Shown here: positions 33,140 to 42,535 of the stretch, piece after piece
Position numbering within the stretch: the first letter of the stretch is position 1
How the letters are laid out: each line of letters starts with the position of its first letter
Assembly (NCBI RefSeq): GCF_004365875.1
Contig: NZ_SODF01000002.1
Location: forward strand, 1,116,001 to 1,180,000
Length of the DNA: 64,000 bases
Origin: Kribbella kalugense
GTDB taxonomy: Bacteria > Actinomycetota > Actinomycetes > Propionibacteriales > Kribbellaceae
Direction: 5' to 3'
The notes under the pieces: model-generated
Databases searched by the model: none
The model's input: only the letters and a program-made list of their open reading frames with translations
Told to the model about the DNA's origin: nothing
Translations under genes and position numbers: made by a program

Positions 33140-35035
33140 ATGAGAACATCAGCATCCGGTGTCGCCCTGGCTCTCACGGTGGCGTCACTCACCGGTCCGG
33201 CCCAGGCCCATCCCCCGACGACCCAGGTCAACGTCTGGGTCACCACTCCCGACCGCGCCGAGCTGCTGCATCAGCGCACGCCGGTCGCGTTCCACGACGG
33301 CGCGAGTGACCTGACGACGATCACGGTCGACCCGCGTACGTCGTACCAGACGATGGACGGCTTCGGCGCCTCGATCACCGACTCGTCCGCGGCCGTGCTG
33401 TACAAGCTCAGCCCGGCCGATCGCGAGAGAACGCTGCGGAGCCTGTTCGATCCGAAGCAGGGCATCGGCGTCAGCTTCCTCCGGCAACCCGTCGGCTCGT
33501 CCGACTTCACCGCCGCTGCGGAGCACTACACGTACGACGACGTGCCCGCCGGCCAGACCGACTTCGGTCTGAAGCAGTTCACCATCGCCCACGACCAGCA
33601 GCAGGTCCTGCCGCTGCTCCGTCGCGCCAAGCAGCTCAACCCGGCGCTCAAGGTAATGGCGACGCCGTGGAGCCCGCCCGCCTGGATGAAGACCGCCGAC
33701 TCACTCGTCGGCGGCCGGCTCAAGGACGACCCCAAGGTGTACGACGCGTATGCGCGCTACCTGGTCAAGTTCGTCCAGGCGTACGCCAGGGCCGGCGTAC
33801 CGATCGACTTCCTCTCCATCCAGAACGAGCCGCAGAACCGCAAGCCGAGCGCGTACCCGGGCACCGACATGCCCGTCCGGCAGGAAGCAGCAGTGATCAC
33901 CGCCCTGGGTCCACTGCTGCAGAAGGCCAGCCCGCGGACCAAGATCCTCGGCTACGACCACAACTGGACCACGCACCCCGGTGACGTCGCCTCCACCCCG
34001 CCTGGTGAGGACCCGGAGACCGACTACCCGTACAAGCTGCTCCAGACCCCGGCGGCCAAGTGGATCGCAGGTACGGCGTACCACTGCTACTCCGGCGACC
34101 CGTCGAAGCAAACCGATCTGCACAACGCGTTCCCGTCCAAGGGGATCTGGTTCACCGAGTGCTCCGGCTCGCACGGGCCGACCGACACGCCGCCGCAGAT
34201 CTTCCGCGGCACGCTCACCTGGCACGCCCGCACGTTAATGCTCGGTACGACGCGCAACTGGGCCAAATCAGTCGTCAACTGGAACATCGCACTCGACTCC
34301 ACCGGCGGCCCGCACCTCGGCGGCTGTGACAGCTGCACCGGCCTGGTCACGCTGCAGCCGGATGGGACGGTCACGACGGACGCGGAGTACTACACGATCG
34401 GCCATCTGTCGAAGTTCGTGAAGCCGGGCGCGGTCCGGGTCGGGAGTACGTCGTACGGGACGACCGGGTGGAACGGGCAGCTGATGTCGGCCGCGTTCCG
34501 CAACCCGGACGGTACGACGGCGCTCGTCGTCCACAACGAGAACGACGACCCGCGGAGCTTCGCGGTCGCGGTGGGCGGCAAGTCGTTCGAGTACGAGCTG
34601 CCCGGTGGCTCGATCGCGACGTACACCTGGGGACGGATGCAGACCGACGTACCGCAGCAGCTGACTGTTGCCAGTGCGACGGCAAGCGTGAACGCCGCCG
34701 ACGCTGGTCTGCTGACTGACCAGGACGGATCGACTGTGTGGCAGAGCAAGGCGGCACAGGCACCGGGTCAATGGGTGCAGGCGGATCTGGGCAAGGCGCA
34801 GACGGTCCGCGAGGTCGCACTCGACAGCGGTGGCAACCTCGGCGACTACGCGCGCGGCTATGAGGTTGCCGTCAGCAACGATGGTGTCAGCTGGAAGACC
34901 GTCGCGTCGGGCGCCTCCACAGCTCAACTCACCACGGTGAAGCTACGGCCGACGCATGCACGGTACGTACGTGTTACGTCAACCGGGACGGCCGCGAACT
35001 GGTGGAGCCTGGCCGATCTCCGGCTCTACCGCTGA
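33140..35035 (+). CDS. secreted GH30-family glycosidase (glucosylceramidase-like) with C-terminal discoidin-like carbohydrate-binding module
   Basis: 631 aa from ATG 33140 with AGGAG upstream. Signal peptide (SGVALALTVASLTGPAQA), then a GH30 barrel: QTMDGFGASITDSSAAVLY, LRQPVGSSDFT, MATPWSPPAWMKT, acid/base Glu230 in SIQNEPQN and nucleophile Glu340 in WFTECSGSHG, then the side beta-domain. From about residue 510 an F5/8-type module (TDQDGSTVWQSKAAQAPGQW, ARYVRVTSTGTAANWWSL) should bind polysaccharide. Likely hydrolyses beta-linked glucans or glucosides outside the cell. Its last 57 bases are antisense to the amidase gene. Confidence 0.9.
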   Translation: MRTSASGVALALTVASLTGPAQAHPPTTQVNVWVTTPDRAELLHQRTPVAFHDGASDLTTITVDPRTSYQTMDGFGASITDSSAAVLYKLSPADRERTLRSLFDPKQGIGVSFLRQPVGSSDFTAAAEHYTYDDVPAGQTDFGLKQFTIAHDQQQVLPLLRRAKQLNPALKVMATPWSPPAWMKTADSLVGGRLKDDPKVYDAYARYLVKFVQAYARAGVPIDFLSIQNEPQNRKPSAYPGTDMPVRQEAAVITALGPLLQKASPRTKILGYDHNWTTHPGDVASTPPGEDPETDYPYKLLQTPAAKWIAGTAYHCYSGDPSKQTDLHNAFPSKGIWFTECSGSHGPTDTPPQIFRGTLTWHARTLMLGTTRNWAKSVVNWNIALDSTGGPHLGGCDSCTGLVTLQPDGTVTTDAEYYTIGHLSKFVKPGAVRVGSTSYGTTGWNGQLMSAAFRNPDGTTALVVHNENDDPRSFAVAVGGKSFEYELPGGSIATYTWGRMQTDVPQQLTVASATASVNAADAGLLTDQDGSTVWQSKAAQAPGQWVQADLGKAQTVREVALDSGGNLGDYARGYEVAVSNDGVSWKTVASGASTAQLTTVKLRPTHARYVRVTSTGTAANWWSLADLRLYR

Positions 35036-36256
35036 GAGCCAGCACGCGACCGCTGCGGCCTGCTCGTTGCTCGTAGCAATGATCTGCAGGCCCACCGGAA
35101 GGCCGTCAGCCGGAATCGGCAGGCTGACGGCCGCGTGCCTGGTGAGGTTCGCCAGGCGGGTGTTGTTCAGCAGTTGGCCGCGCACCTCCAGGCCATTGGT
35201 GTCGGCCGCGGTGATGGCCGGCGCCGTCGTCAGGACAGTAGGTGTGAGCACGGCATCGACCTGCTGAAGCACAGCATCCACAGCGGCAGTGATGCGCACC
35301 GCCTCTTCCCTGGCCCGTTCGTACTCCGCAGGCTGCACCTGTGACGCCTCGAGCAGTCGTTGGCGGACATCAGGTTGGTACTGGTCCTGCGAGCGACCGC
35401 GGTGGTTCGCAACTGCCTCGGGTCCTTGCAGGTTCGCTGCCGTGAAGAAGCTGGTTGACCAGTCCGGCAACTCAACCTCGACCGGATCGAGCAAGTCCAG
35501 CGCAGCAGACCAAGCAGTCCGGACCTCTGGAGTCATCTGCAGATACTCCGGGTTGGTTGCCACACCAAGGCGGGGCTTGCGCTGTGGCAGCTCACCAACA
35601 CCACCCAGCACCTTAAGTGCGTACGCAGCATCCGCTGCGGTTCTCGTCAGCACACCGACGTGATCGAGGCTCTGCGACAACGGGAAGACACGATCCGTCG
35701 GCAAGGTGCCGTACGACGGCTTGAACCCGACGACCCCGCACAGCGCCGCCGGGATCCGCACCGAGCCCGCTGTATCCGTCCCGATCGCCAACGGCACCAC
35801 GCCGGCCGCCACCGCAGCAGCCGAGCCGGAGCTGGACCCACCGGTCATCCGCGACAGGTCATGCGGGTTCCGGCACGGCCCGACCCGGTTCGACGTACCG
35901 AAGCAGCCGTAGGCGAACTCGTGCGAGTGACTGAGCCCAATCACGATCGCACCGGCCGCGCGCAGTCGCCGTACGACCTCCGCGTCCTGCCGCCCCACCT
36001 CGTCCATCGACGCGGACCCACAGCGGTACGGCAGCCCCTCGACCTCGACGATCTCCTTCACCAGCACCGGTACGCCGGCGAGCGCCCCGGTCCGGTCGTG
36101 TGCCAAGGCCGCCTCGCGCGCACCGCTGACATCCAGGTGCACAATCGCGTTCAGGTCAGCAGCGTCGGCTGCACGCGCCAGCGCATCCTCGACCAAGTCC
36201 ACCGGGTCCAACGACCCGTCCCGTACGCCGGTAGCGATCTCGACCAGTGACCTCAC
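34979..36256 (-). CDS. amidase-signature family amidohydrolase
   Basis: 425 aa from GTG 36256. The catalytic Lys is in GVPVLVKEIVEVEG, and MTGGSSSGSAAAVAAGVVPL with GTDTAGSVRIPAALCG supply the Ser-cisSer-Lys triad of the amidase signature. Such enzymes hydrolyse small amides in the cytoplasm; substrate unknown. The C-terminus converges on and overlaps the GH30 gene by 57 bases. Confidence 0.9.
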   Translation of the reverse strand: MRSLVEIATGVRDGSLDPVDLVEDALARAADAADLNAIVHLDVSGAREAALAHDRTGALAGVPVLVKEIVEVEGLPYRCGSASMDEVGRQDAEVVRRLRAAGAIVIGLSHSHEFAYGCFGTSNRVGPCRNPHDLSRMTGGSSSGSAAAVAAGVVPLAIGTDTAGSVRIPAALCGVVGFKPSYGTLPTDRVFPLSQSLDHVGVLTRTAADAAYALKVLGGVGELPQRKPRLGVATNPEYLQMTPEVRTAWSAALDLLDPVEVELPDWSTSFFTAANLQGPEAVANHRGRSQDQYQPDVRQRLLEASQVQPAEYERAREEAVRITAAVDAVLQQVDAVLTPTVLTTAPAITAADTNGLEVRGQLLNNTRLANLTRHAAVSLPIPADGLPVGLQIIATSNEQAAAVACWLSAVEPEIGQAPPVRGRPG

Positions 36257-36326
36257 CCGGCTATCAGATCACGCCGGTCCGGGCGGTGAGAGAGGAAACG
36301 GAAACAGCAGCGTCATGTCATCTTGC

Positions 36327-36340
36327 TACCGTCCGTGGGC
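36327..36340 (+). promoter_or_regulatory. candidate leaderless promoter -10 of the GNAT gene
   Basis: TACCGT (36327-36332) fits TANNNT and lies 8 bases before ATG 36341; no Shine-Dalgarno lies between. Confidence 0.35.
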
Positions 36341-36790
36341 ATGGTGATCGAGGGAGTGGAACTGCACGCGAAGCCCAGCACGGATCCTGAACTCCTGGGC
36401 TTGATCACCGCGCAACAGGCCGAGCTCGCCGCGATGTACGGCGAGGACCAGCCGCAGGTCGCACTGCACTCCGACATCGCGTTCACCGCGCTCATGCTGG
36501 AGGGAGCGCTGGTCGGATGCATCGGACTACAACCGGTCGGACCCGCACTCGGCGAGATCAAGCGGATGTACGTCGCCCCGTCCGCCCGCGGATGGGGTCT
36601 GTCGCGGACCCTGCTCGAAGCCGTCGAAGCGGAAGCGCGGACCCGCGGGATGACCCGGCTCCGGCTCGAGACCGGCATCAAGCAGATCGAGGCGATCGCG
36701 CTCTACACGAACCACGGCTACCGGCCGATCCCGGCGTACCCGCCGTTCGAAGCCGAAGCCGTCTCGCTCTGCTTCGCGAAGGATCTCTAG
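36341..36790 (+). CDS. GNAT-family N-acetyltransferase
   Basis: 149 aa from ATG 36341. EIKRMYVAPSARGWGLSRTLLEAVE is the acetyl-CoA binding block (residues split here as EIKRMYVAPSARGWGL and SRTLLEAVE), followed by LRLETGIKQIEAIALYTNHG and YRPIPAYPP. Acceptor unknown. Its TAG stop shares CTAG with the convergent membrane-protein gene. Confidence 0.9.
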   Translation: MVIEGVELHAKPSTDPELLGLITAQQAELAAMYGEDQPQVALHSDIAFTALMLEGALVGCIGLQPVGPALGEIKRMYVAPSARGWGLSRTLLEAVEAEARTRGMTRLRLETGIKQIEAIALYTNHGYRPIPAYPPFEAEAVSLCFAKDL

Positions 36791-37398
36791 AGATTCAGCA
36801 CCACGTCCTCGCCTTCCCGATGGAAGCCGAGGTTCTTGAGGTACGGCGTGGAGTCGAGCATCCGCGGCGGGGCGAGGACCTGCCGGAAGCCGTGATCGGT
36901 GAAGACATCGCTCCGTCGGTAGACGAACTCGCCGGGAGTGAAGTCGCGGTACTTCGGCACCACATAGTCGAGATCGATCTGCGCACGACCGGTGCCGGCG
37001 TCATGTGCGAGGACGACACCGACAGTGCGGTCGCCGTGCTGCACCAGGAACGCGTACGGGCTCGCGCCAAGTACAAACCCGGGATTGAACCGGCTGATGT
37101 CCTTCTGGTGCCGCTCCAAGACATAGCTCAGGTACGCGTCGGACTCGGCGACCTGCAGCACCTGGTACGCCGTCTCGTCGTGCCGGTGCCGGAGCAGCCG
37201 CCACAGGTGTACGACGTTGATGACTGCCAGCACCGCGTTCATGCCGACCATCGGCCACACCCCGAGAGCGGTGTTGAACCCGACCAGGATCACGCAGCCG
37301 ACCAGATTCAGCAGCCGCAGCCGCAAGATCCGGGTCTGCAGCAACGACAGCACGACCAGCGCGGATCCGCCCCACCCGATGATGCTCCACACGTCCAC
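36787..37398 (-). CDS. membrane protein with C-terminal acetyltransferase-like domain (YgjV-like N-terminus)
   Basis: 203 aa. Three N-terminal helices (IIGWGGSALVVLSLLQTRIL, LLNLVGCVILVGFNTALGVW, MNAVLAVINVVHLWRLL) are followed by a soluble part with FLVQHGDRTVGVVLAHD and QIDLDYVVPKYRDFTPGEFV that has the strand order of a GNAT fold, but no clear acetyl-CoA loop. The small helical part resembles YgjV-type inner-membrane proteins. Function unknown. Divergent from the class IV aminotransferase. Confidence 0.7.
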   Translation of the reverse strand: MDVWSIIGWGGSALVVLSLLQTRILRLRLLNLVGCVILVGFNTALGVWPMVGMNAVLAVINVVHLWRLLRHRHDETAYQVLQVAESDAYLSYVLERHQKDISRFNPGFVLGASPYAFLVQHGDRTVGVVLAHDAGTGRAQIDLDYVVPKYRDFTPGEFVYRRSDVFTDHGFRQVLAPPRMLDSTPYLKNLGFHREGEDVVLNL

Positions 37399-37415
37399 AG
37401 CGGGAGACTATGCGG

Positions 37416-38177
37416 ATGAGCGAACAGTTGCTGCTCAACGGCGCACCCTTACCGACCGTCGACGCGATGTTGCTCCGCGCAACCAGCTTCGGCCACTTCA
37501 CCTCGATGCAGGTCCGGGGCGGGCAGGTCGCCGGCCTCGATCTGCACTTCGACCGTCTGGATCGCAGTACCCGCGAGGTGTTCGGCCAGCCACTCCCCGC
37601 CGACCGCGTCCACGCCGACCTCCGCGCCGCCCTGGACCTCGCCGGCTCCGGCGACTTCTCGCTCCGCGTGAACGTCTTCGCGACCACGGACGTCAACCTG
37701 CTCATCCGCACCGGCCCGCCGGTACAGCCCGGCGCCGACCTGGTCCGCCTACTGGCCTTCGAGCACGAACGGTCGGTCCCGCACCTCAAGCACACCGGCA
37801 CCTTCGACCTCACCTACTACGCCCACAAGGCCAAGCAGTCCGGGTACGACGACGCGCTCTTCTACACCACGTCCGGCGAGATCTCCGAGGCGTCGATCTG
37901 GAACATCTGCTTCGCCCGCGGCTCAGAGCTGGTCTTCCCGTCCGCGCCCGTCCTCCCCGGCATCCGGCAGCAGGTGCTGCAGCGCGGTCTCGACACCTAC
38001 CGCACCGCGCCGGTCCCCTTGACCGACCTGCCGACGTACGACGCCGCCTACCTGACCAACTCCATCGACCCGGCGTTGCCGGTCGCGTCGATCAACACCA
38101 CGACGTACAAACCCCACCCGGAGTCGGCCGAGCTGATCGCGAAGGCCTACGCGACCCAACCGCTACAGCCGATCTAG
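37416..38177 (+). CDS. aminotransferase class IV (PLP-dependent)
   Basis: 253 aa from ATG 37416, with CGGGAG 9 bases upstream; ATG 37410 is also in frame. The probable PLP lysine lies in VPHLKHTGTFD (about residue 127), and ALFYTTSGEISEASIWNI is the class IV cofactor-anchoring strand (E-x-S-x-x-N). The family includes branched-chain and D-amino-acid aminotransferases and aminodeoxychorismate lyase. The protein is short and lacks residues that would fix the substrate. Confidence 0.88.
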   Translation: MSEQLLLNGAPLPTVDAMLLRATSFGHFTSMQVRGGQVAGLDLHFDRLDRSTREVFGQPLPADRVHADLRAALDLAGSGDFSLRVNVFATTDVNLLIRTGPPVQPGADLVRLLAFEHERSVPHLKHTGTFDLTYYAHKAKQSGYDDALFYTTSGEISEASIWNICFARGSELVFPSAPVLPGIRQQVLQRGLDTYRTAPVPLTDLPTYDAAYLTNSIDPALPVASINTTTYKPHPESAELIAKAYATQPLQPI

Positions 38178-38350
38178 CGCTGCATCAAGAGGCGTTCAGG
38201 TCGTCAGACACAACCCCGACCGGTCGAGTGTGCTCGACAATCTCAGTGGCTGACCGGCTCTGCTGTCCTCTGTGTGGGTGGTGCGGTCGCATCGTGAGGC
38301 GCCCGCACCGGGGGTGTCGGTCATCTCGACAGGTAGTGTCCGGCGGCCGG

Positions 38351-38404
38351 TAGTACACCTGAGCGTGGACACGTCCGCGCGTACGGCGTATCGCAGGTGT
38401 ACTA
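38351..38404. repeat. inverted repeat, possible transcription terminator or regulatory hairpin
   Basis: TAGTACACCTG (38351-38361) and CAGGTGTACTA (38394-38404) are perfect complements with a 32-base loop, 174 bases downstream of the aminotransferase stop. Confidence 0.5.
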
Positions 38405-38625
38405 ACTGTCGAGCTGCAGATCGCCGGCGCACGACCGGCGCACCGCTCGCCCGGCCCCGACGAAGCCCCACCCCAACCCGGGAGCCGGGCCACCCGCAGC
38501 ACAGCTCACAGCTCGCGGCCACCACGGTCTCGTCAACAACCCCGTACCAGCCAGACACACCAACCACCGAAGACCCGCCGCCTAACAGGCCAACTCAACC
38601 CACCCACACATCAGTCACAAGAGCC

Positions 38626-38695
38626 GGTTGACCCCGAGATGGTCGGTTGCCCTGCCTGAATGCGAGGTGTCAACCGGCCATCTCGGCGGTCAACC
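38626..38695. repeat. large palindromic intergenic element, copy 2
   Basis: The 24-base arm 38626-38649 (starting GGTTGACCCCGAGATGG) pairs with 38671-38695, with one mismatch and one extra base in the right arm. It lies between convergent genes, 54 bases after the cca stop on the minus strand. It shares GATGGTCGGTTG and GGTTGACCCC with the element at 30392-30474, so the two are members of one repeat family. Confidence 0.75.
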
Positions 38696-38749
38696 CCTCA
38701 AACGGACCGGCGGATCGCCGCCCCGGTCAGGGCAGCCGGCGCAGGCGGT

Positions 38750-40210
38750 CTAGCTGCGGTCTGACCACCATTGGAGGAGCGCCTCGCGGGCGCGGTCCTC
38801 GCCGAGCGGGCCTTCGTCCAGGCGGAGCTCCATCAGGAACTTGTACGCCTCGCCGACCTCGCGACCGGGCGGGATGCCGAGGATCTCCATGATCTGGTTG
38901 CCGTCCAGGTCGGGCCGGAGCGAGTCGAGCTCCTCCTGCTCCTGCAGCCGCTCGATCCGCGCCTCGAGATCGTCGTACGCGGCCCGGAGCGACTCGGCCT
39001 TCCGGCGGTTCCGGGTCGTGCAATCGGCCCGGGTGAGTACGTGCAGCCGCTCGAGCTGGTCGCCGGCGTCGCGGACATAGCGCCGTACGGCGGAATCCGT
39101 CCACTCGCCGTCGCCGTACCCGTGGAAGCGCAGGTGCAGCTCGATCAGCTTGCTGACCTGATCGATCTGCTCGTTGCTGAACCGCAGCGCCTTCATCCGC
39201 TTCCGGGCCAGTTTCGCGCCGACCACGTCGTGGTGGTGGAACGTCACCTTCCCGTCGTCCTCGAACTTCCGCGTCTTCGGTTTCCCGATGTCGTGGATCA
39301 GCGCAGCGAACCGAATGACGAAATCGGGCGTCGGAACAGACAGACGCGATTCCAGGTCGATGGCCTGGTCGAGGACGGTGAGCGAGTGCTGGTACACATC
39401 CTTGTGCCGATGGTGCTCGTCCACGTACAGCCGCAGCGCCGGCAGCTCCGGCAGCACGTGCTCGGCCAGCCCGGTCGTCACGAGCAGGTCGAGGCCGATC
39501 CGCGGCTGGTCGGAGCAGATCAGCTTCTCCAGCTCGTCGCGGACCCGCTCGGCCGACACGATCGTGATCCTGTCGGCCATCGCGGTCATCGCCGTGACCA
39601 CCGCCGGGTCGGGTGTGAACCCGAGCTGCGCGGCGAACCGGGCCGCCCGCATCATCCGCAGCGGGTCGTCGGAGAACGAGTCCTCCGGGGTGCCGGGGGT
39701 CCGGATCCGCTGGTGCGCGACGTCCTCGATCCCGCCGTACGGGTCGACGAACTCGTGCGACGGCAGCCGGACCGCCATCGCGTTCATCGCGAAGTCCCGG
39801 CGGGCCAGATCGGCCTCCAGGCTGTCGCCGTACGCGACGTCGGGCTTGCGCGAGGTGGGATCGTAGGTTTCCGACCTGTACGTCGTGACCTCGAGGATCC
39901 AATCACCCTTGCGACAGCCGATCGTGCCGAACGCCTTGCCGATGTCCCAGACGTGGTCGGCCCAGCCGGCCAGCAACCGCTCGATCACGTCGGGGTGCGC
40001 TGACGTGGTGAAGTCCAGATCCTTGCTCCCCCGGCCGAGCAGAATGTCCCGGACAGGACCGCCGACCAGGGCGATCTCATGGCCGGCGTCGGCGAACACC
40101 GAACCAAGCTCGTCGACCACCGGAGCGAGTTCCAGCAAGGCCTGGACTCCTCTCCGTTGCACAGCGGGCAACGATCCGGCGGAGGCTGACTGGTCGGCAA
40201 AGGGTGACAC
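38750..40210 (-). CDS. cca: CCA tRNA nucleotidyltransferase
   Basis: 486 aa from GTG 40210. The class II nucleotidyltransferase head has HEIALVGGPVRDILLG and KDLDFTTSA (catalytic Asp pair), then RRDFAMNAMAVRL and DPYGGIEDV; an HD domain follows with AALIHDIGKPKTRK and HHHDVVGAKLA. It adds or repairs the 3' CCA of tRNAs. In actinobacteria it is the first gene of the block leading to murJ, here divergent from the DUF6049 gene with a 24-bp spacer. Confidence 0.95.
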   Translation of the reverse strand: MSPFADQSASAGSLPAVQRRGVQALLELAPVVDELGSVFADAGHEIALVGGPVRDILLGRGSKDLDFTTSAHPDVIERLLAGWADHVWDIGKAFGTIGCRKGDWILEVTTYRSETYDPTSRKPDVAYGDSLEADLARRDFAMNAMAVRLPSHEFVDPYGGIEDVAHQRIRTPGTPEDSFSDDPLRMMRAARFAAQLGFTPDPAVVTAMTAMADRITIVSAERVRDELEKLICSDQPRIGLDLLVTTGLAEHVLPELPALRLYVDEHHRHKDVYQHSLTVLDQAIDLESRLSVPTPDFVIRFAALIHDIGKPKTRKFEDDGKVTFHHHDVVGAKLARKRMKALRFSNEQIDQVSKLIELHLRFHGYGDGEWTDSAVRRYVRDAGDQLERLHVLTRADCTTRNRRKAESLRAAYDDLEARIERLQEQEELDSLRPDLDGNQIMEILGIPPGREVGEAYKFLMELRLDEGPLGEDRAREALLQWWSDRS

Positions 40211-40222
40211 GGGGAACTAGGT

Positions 40223-40234
40223 TACGGTGACGGC
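40223..40234 (+). promoter_or_regulatory. candidate leaderless promoter -10 for DUF6049-murJ
   Basis: TACGGT (40223-40228) lies 6 bases before GTG 40235 and fits TANNNT; the 24-bp divergent spacer leaves no room for a leader. Confidence 0.4.
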
Positions 40235-42535
40235 GTGTTCAGACGGCGACTGAGGCTCCCGGCAGTGCTGGGTGCCTGCTTGTTGGTTGCTGCCACGGCA
40301 GCAACTCTGGGCACTCCAGCCTCGGCTGCGCCGTCGGACGAGCCGGTCGTCCAGGTGAGCATCGACTCGTTCGGCCCGATCGCGCCGAAGCCCGGTCAGC
40401 AGGTCGTGATCAAGGGCCGGGTGACCAACACCAGCTCGGTGACCTTCGACGACCCACAGGCGCTCGCCTGTATCGACCGGACCAGGCTGGCCAGCACCGC
40501 CGCGGTCGACGCCATCTCCGCCGAGCAGAACCTCCCGATGAGCCAGCGGGACAGCTGCAAGAACCTGGTCAACCCCGACAGCCAGACCTTCCAGCCGTTC
40601 GAGCAGCCGCTCGCCCCCAAGCAGTCGGTCGAGTTCACACTCACGGTGCCGTGGAAAGAGTGGCGGATCAACGACCAGACCGGCGTGTACGTCGTCGGCG
40701 TGGTCTTCCGCGGGAAGCCGTCGAACAGCGAGCGGGCCACCGCCGGCCGCGCCCGCACGCTGATGCCGGTGCTCGGCACCCAGCCGCTGACCCGCAAGGT
40801 CAACACCGCGCTCGTCGTCCCGCTGCGGCACCGTCCGACCCAGCTCGGTGGCATGAACTTCGCCAACGAGTCACTGGCCCAGTCACTCGCGCCGTCCGGC
40901 TCGCTCGGCCGCCTGCTTGCGCTCGGCAAGCAGCGCAAGGTCACCTGGCTGCTCGACCCCGCGATGCTCGACGAGGTCCGGCAGATGGCCAAGGGGTACG
41001 TCGTACTCGCCGACAACGGCGACACCACGCCGGGCATGGGGCAGACGATCGCAGCCAACTGGCTCAAGGAGTTCGGCACCAGCTGGGCCCGGGGCAACCA
41101 GGTCGTCCTGCTGCCGTACGCCGACCCGGACGTCGCCGGGCTCCTGGACTCCGGCGAACCGCTGAAGAAGCTCGTCGGCGAGGCCCGCAAGACCACCCAG
41201 GGCTACGTCATGCCGACGACGTCGACCACCGTGCCGGCGGCCTTCACCAACGGCCTGTGGCTTGAGGGCGGCGCCGCGGCGAGCCGCTACCTGGGCGCGG
41301 CGTCCGGCGGCTTCGCCGGCGCGAGCGACAGCGACCTGAACCTGGTCAGCAGCTCCTCGTGGTCCACCGCGACCCGGCCCGTGCTCACCTCGACCCCGGT
41401 GTACGACGTCATCACGCCCACCGGCCCCGACAACCCGGTCCGGACCGTCATCGCCGACTCGTCGCTCACCAACGGCGGCCCGGACCCGGAGACCGCTGCC
41501 ACTCCCCTTCAGGTCCGGCAGCGGTTCGCGTCCGAGACCGCACTGATCGCCGCGAGCGGCACGGGCAACGCCTCGGTGGTCGTCCTCCCGCCTCGCGGCT
41601 GGGACAGCGACGGCGTCGCCACCGCGGAGCTGGCCAACGACCTGACCGCCATGCCGTGGATCAAGGCCACCGACGTCGCCGCGGTCGTGGCGAGCAACCC
41701 GAGGCCGCTGAGCACGAAGGCGCCCAGCGCACCGCAGTTCAACGGCGTGCTCACCCCGTCGCAGCTGGACAGCATCAAGCAACTCGACAATGCGACCAGC
41801 ACGATGCAGGGCCTCCTGGTCGACGAGAACGCGCTGCCCGAGGTGATGTCGCACGCGCTGCTGCGTTCCACCTCGTCCGGCTGGAACGGCTATCCGGAGG
41901 AGGCCCGGCACTTCACCGCGATCGAGCTCGGATCGGCCAACCAGCAGCTCGGCAAGGTGCACCTGGTCAATGCCAGCGTGGACCGCGGGCTGCGCAAGGA
42001 GATCAAGGTCAACCTGGCCGGCAGCAAGGGCACCTTCCCGCTGACGATCACCAACGAGACCGAGTGGTCGATCCGGGTCGGCATCGACGTCACCACCGCG
42101 AACCGGTCCGACCTGAAGATCAAGCGGCCGCAGAGCGTCGTCCTCGGCCCGGGCCAGAAGTGGACGCCGCGGATCACCGCGAGCGCCGAGCAGAACGGTC
42201 TGATCCGGGCCAACGCCCAGGTGATCACCGCGGCCGGCCAGCCGGTGGGCAAGTCCCAGGAGCTGCTGATCCAGGCCAGTCAGTACGGCAGCGTCGGCTG
42301 GATCCTGGTCGGCGCCGCCTGCGCCCTGCTGTTCGGTACGTCGTTCGTCCGCATCTTCCGCCGGATCCGCACCGAGCGCCGTAACCCGACCGCGGTCGCG
42401 GGCGAGCCCACTGAGAGCACCGAGAGCACTGACACCGCTGATCCCGCCTACGATCGCCCCGAGGCGAACGGCGTACCCGAAGCTGCGGCTCCGGATGCGT
42501 CCTTGAAAGAAGGAGTCGGTTCGAAGGATGGCTGA
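40235..42535 (+). CDS. DUF6049 family secreted, membrane-anchored protein
   Basis: 766 aa. A signal peptide (LPAVLGACLLVAATAATLGTPASA) precedes a large extracellular region with an initial Ig-like NEW3-type segment (VVIKGRVTNTSSVTF), a mid-region with alpha-beta character, and a late beta domain (GTFPLTITNETEWSIRVGID). One C-terminal helix (YGSVGWILVGAACALLFGTS) and an acidic cytoplasmic tail end it. Conserved next to murJ across actinobacteria, so a role in cell-wall assembly is likely, though undefined. Overlaps murJ by 8 bases. Confidence 0.85.
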   Translation: MFRRRLRLPAVLGACLLVAATAATLGTPASAAPSDEPVVQVSIDSFGPIAPKPGQQVVIKGRVTNTSSVTFDDPQALACIDRTRLASTAAVDAISAEQNLPMSQRDSCKNLVNPDSQTFQPFEQPLAPKQSVEFTLTVPWKEWRINDQTGVYVVGVVFRGKPSNSERATAGRARTLMPVLGTQPLTRKVNTALVVPLRHRPTQLGGMNFANESLAQSLAPSGSLGRLLALGKQRKVTWLLDPAMLDEVRQMAKGYVVLADNGDTTPGMGQTIAANWLKEFGTSWARGNQVVLLPYADPDVAGLLDSGEPLKKLVGEARKTTQGYVMPTTSTTVPAAFTNGLWLEGGAAASRYLGAASGGFAGASDSDLNLVSSSSWSTATRPVLTSTPVYDVITPTGPDNPVRTVIADSSLTNGGPDPETAATPLQVRQRFASETALIAASGTGNASVVVLPPRGWDSDGVATAELANDLTAMPWIKATDVAAVVASNPRPLSTKAPSAPQFNGVLTPSQLDSIKQLDNATSTMQGLLVDENALPEVMSHALLRSTSSGWNGYPEEARHFTAIELGSANQQLGKVHLVNASVDRGLRKEIKVNLAGSKGTFPLTITNETEWSIRVGIDVTTANRSDLKIKRPQSVVLGPGQKWTPRITASAEQNGLIRANAQVITAAGQPVGKSQELLIQASQYGSVGWILVGAACALLFGTSFVRIFRRIRTERRNPTAVAGEPTESTESTDTADPAYDRPEANGVPEAAAPDASLKEGVGSKDG

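Larger units (their letters stand above)
38178..38749. other. 572-bp intergenic region without a supported gene
   Basis: Both convergent neighbours end here. Open frames exist on both strands but give low-complexity Thr/Pro/Arg-rich products with no start signals. It holds an 11-bp inverted repeat at 38351-38404 and a large palindromic element at 38626-38695, described separately. Confidence 0.6.

Noticed and set aside
38196..38631. Open frames on both strands in the 38.2-38.7 kb spacer
   Set aside because: Low-complexity Thr/Pro/Arg products, no ribosome sites, no family resemblance.
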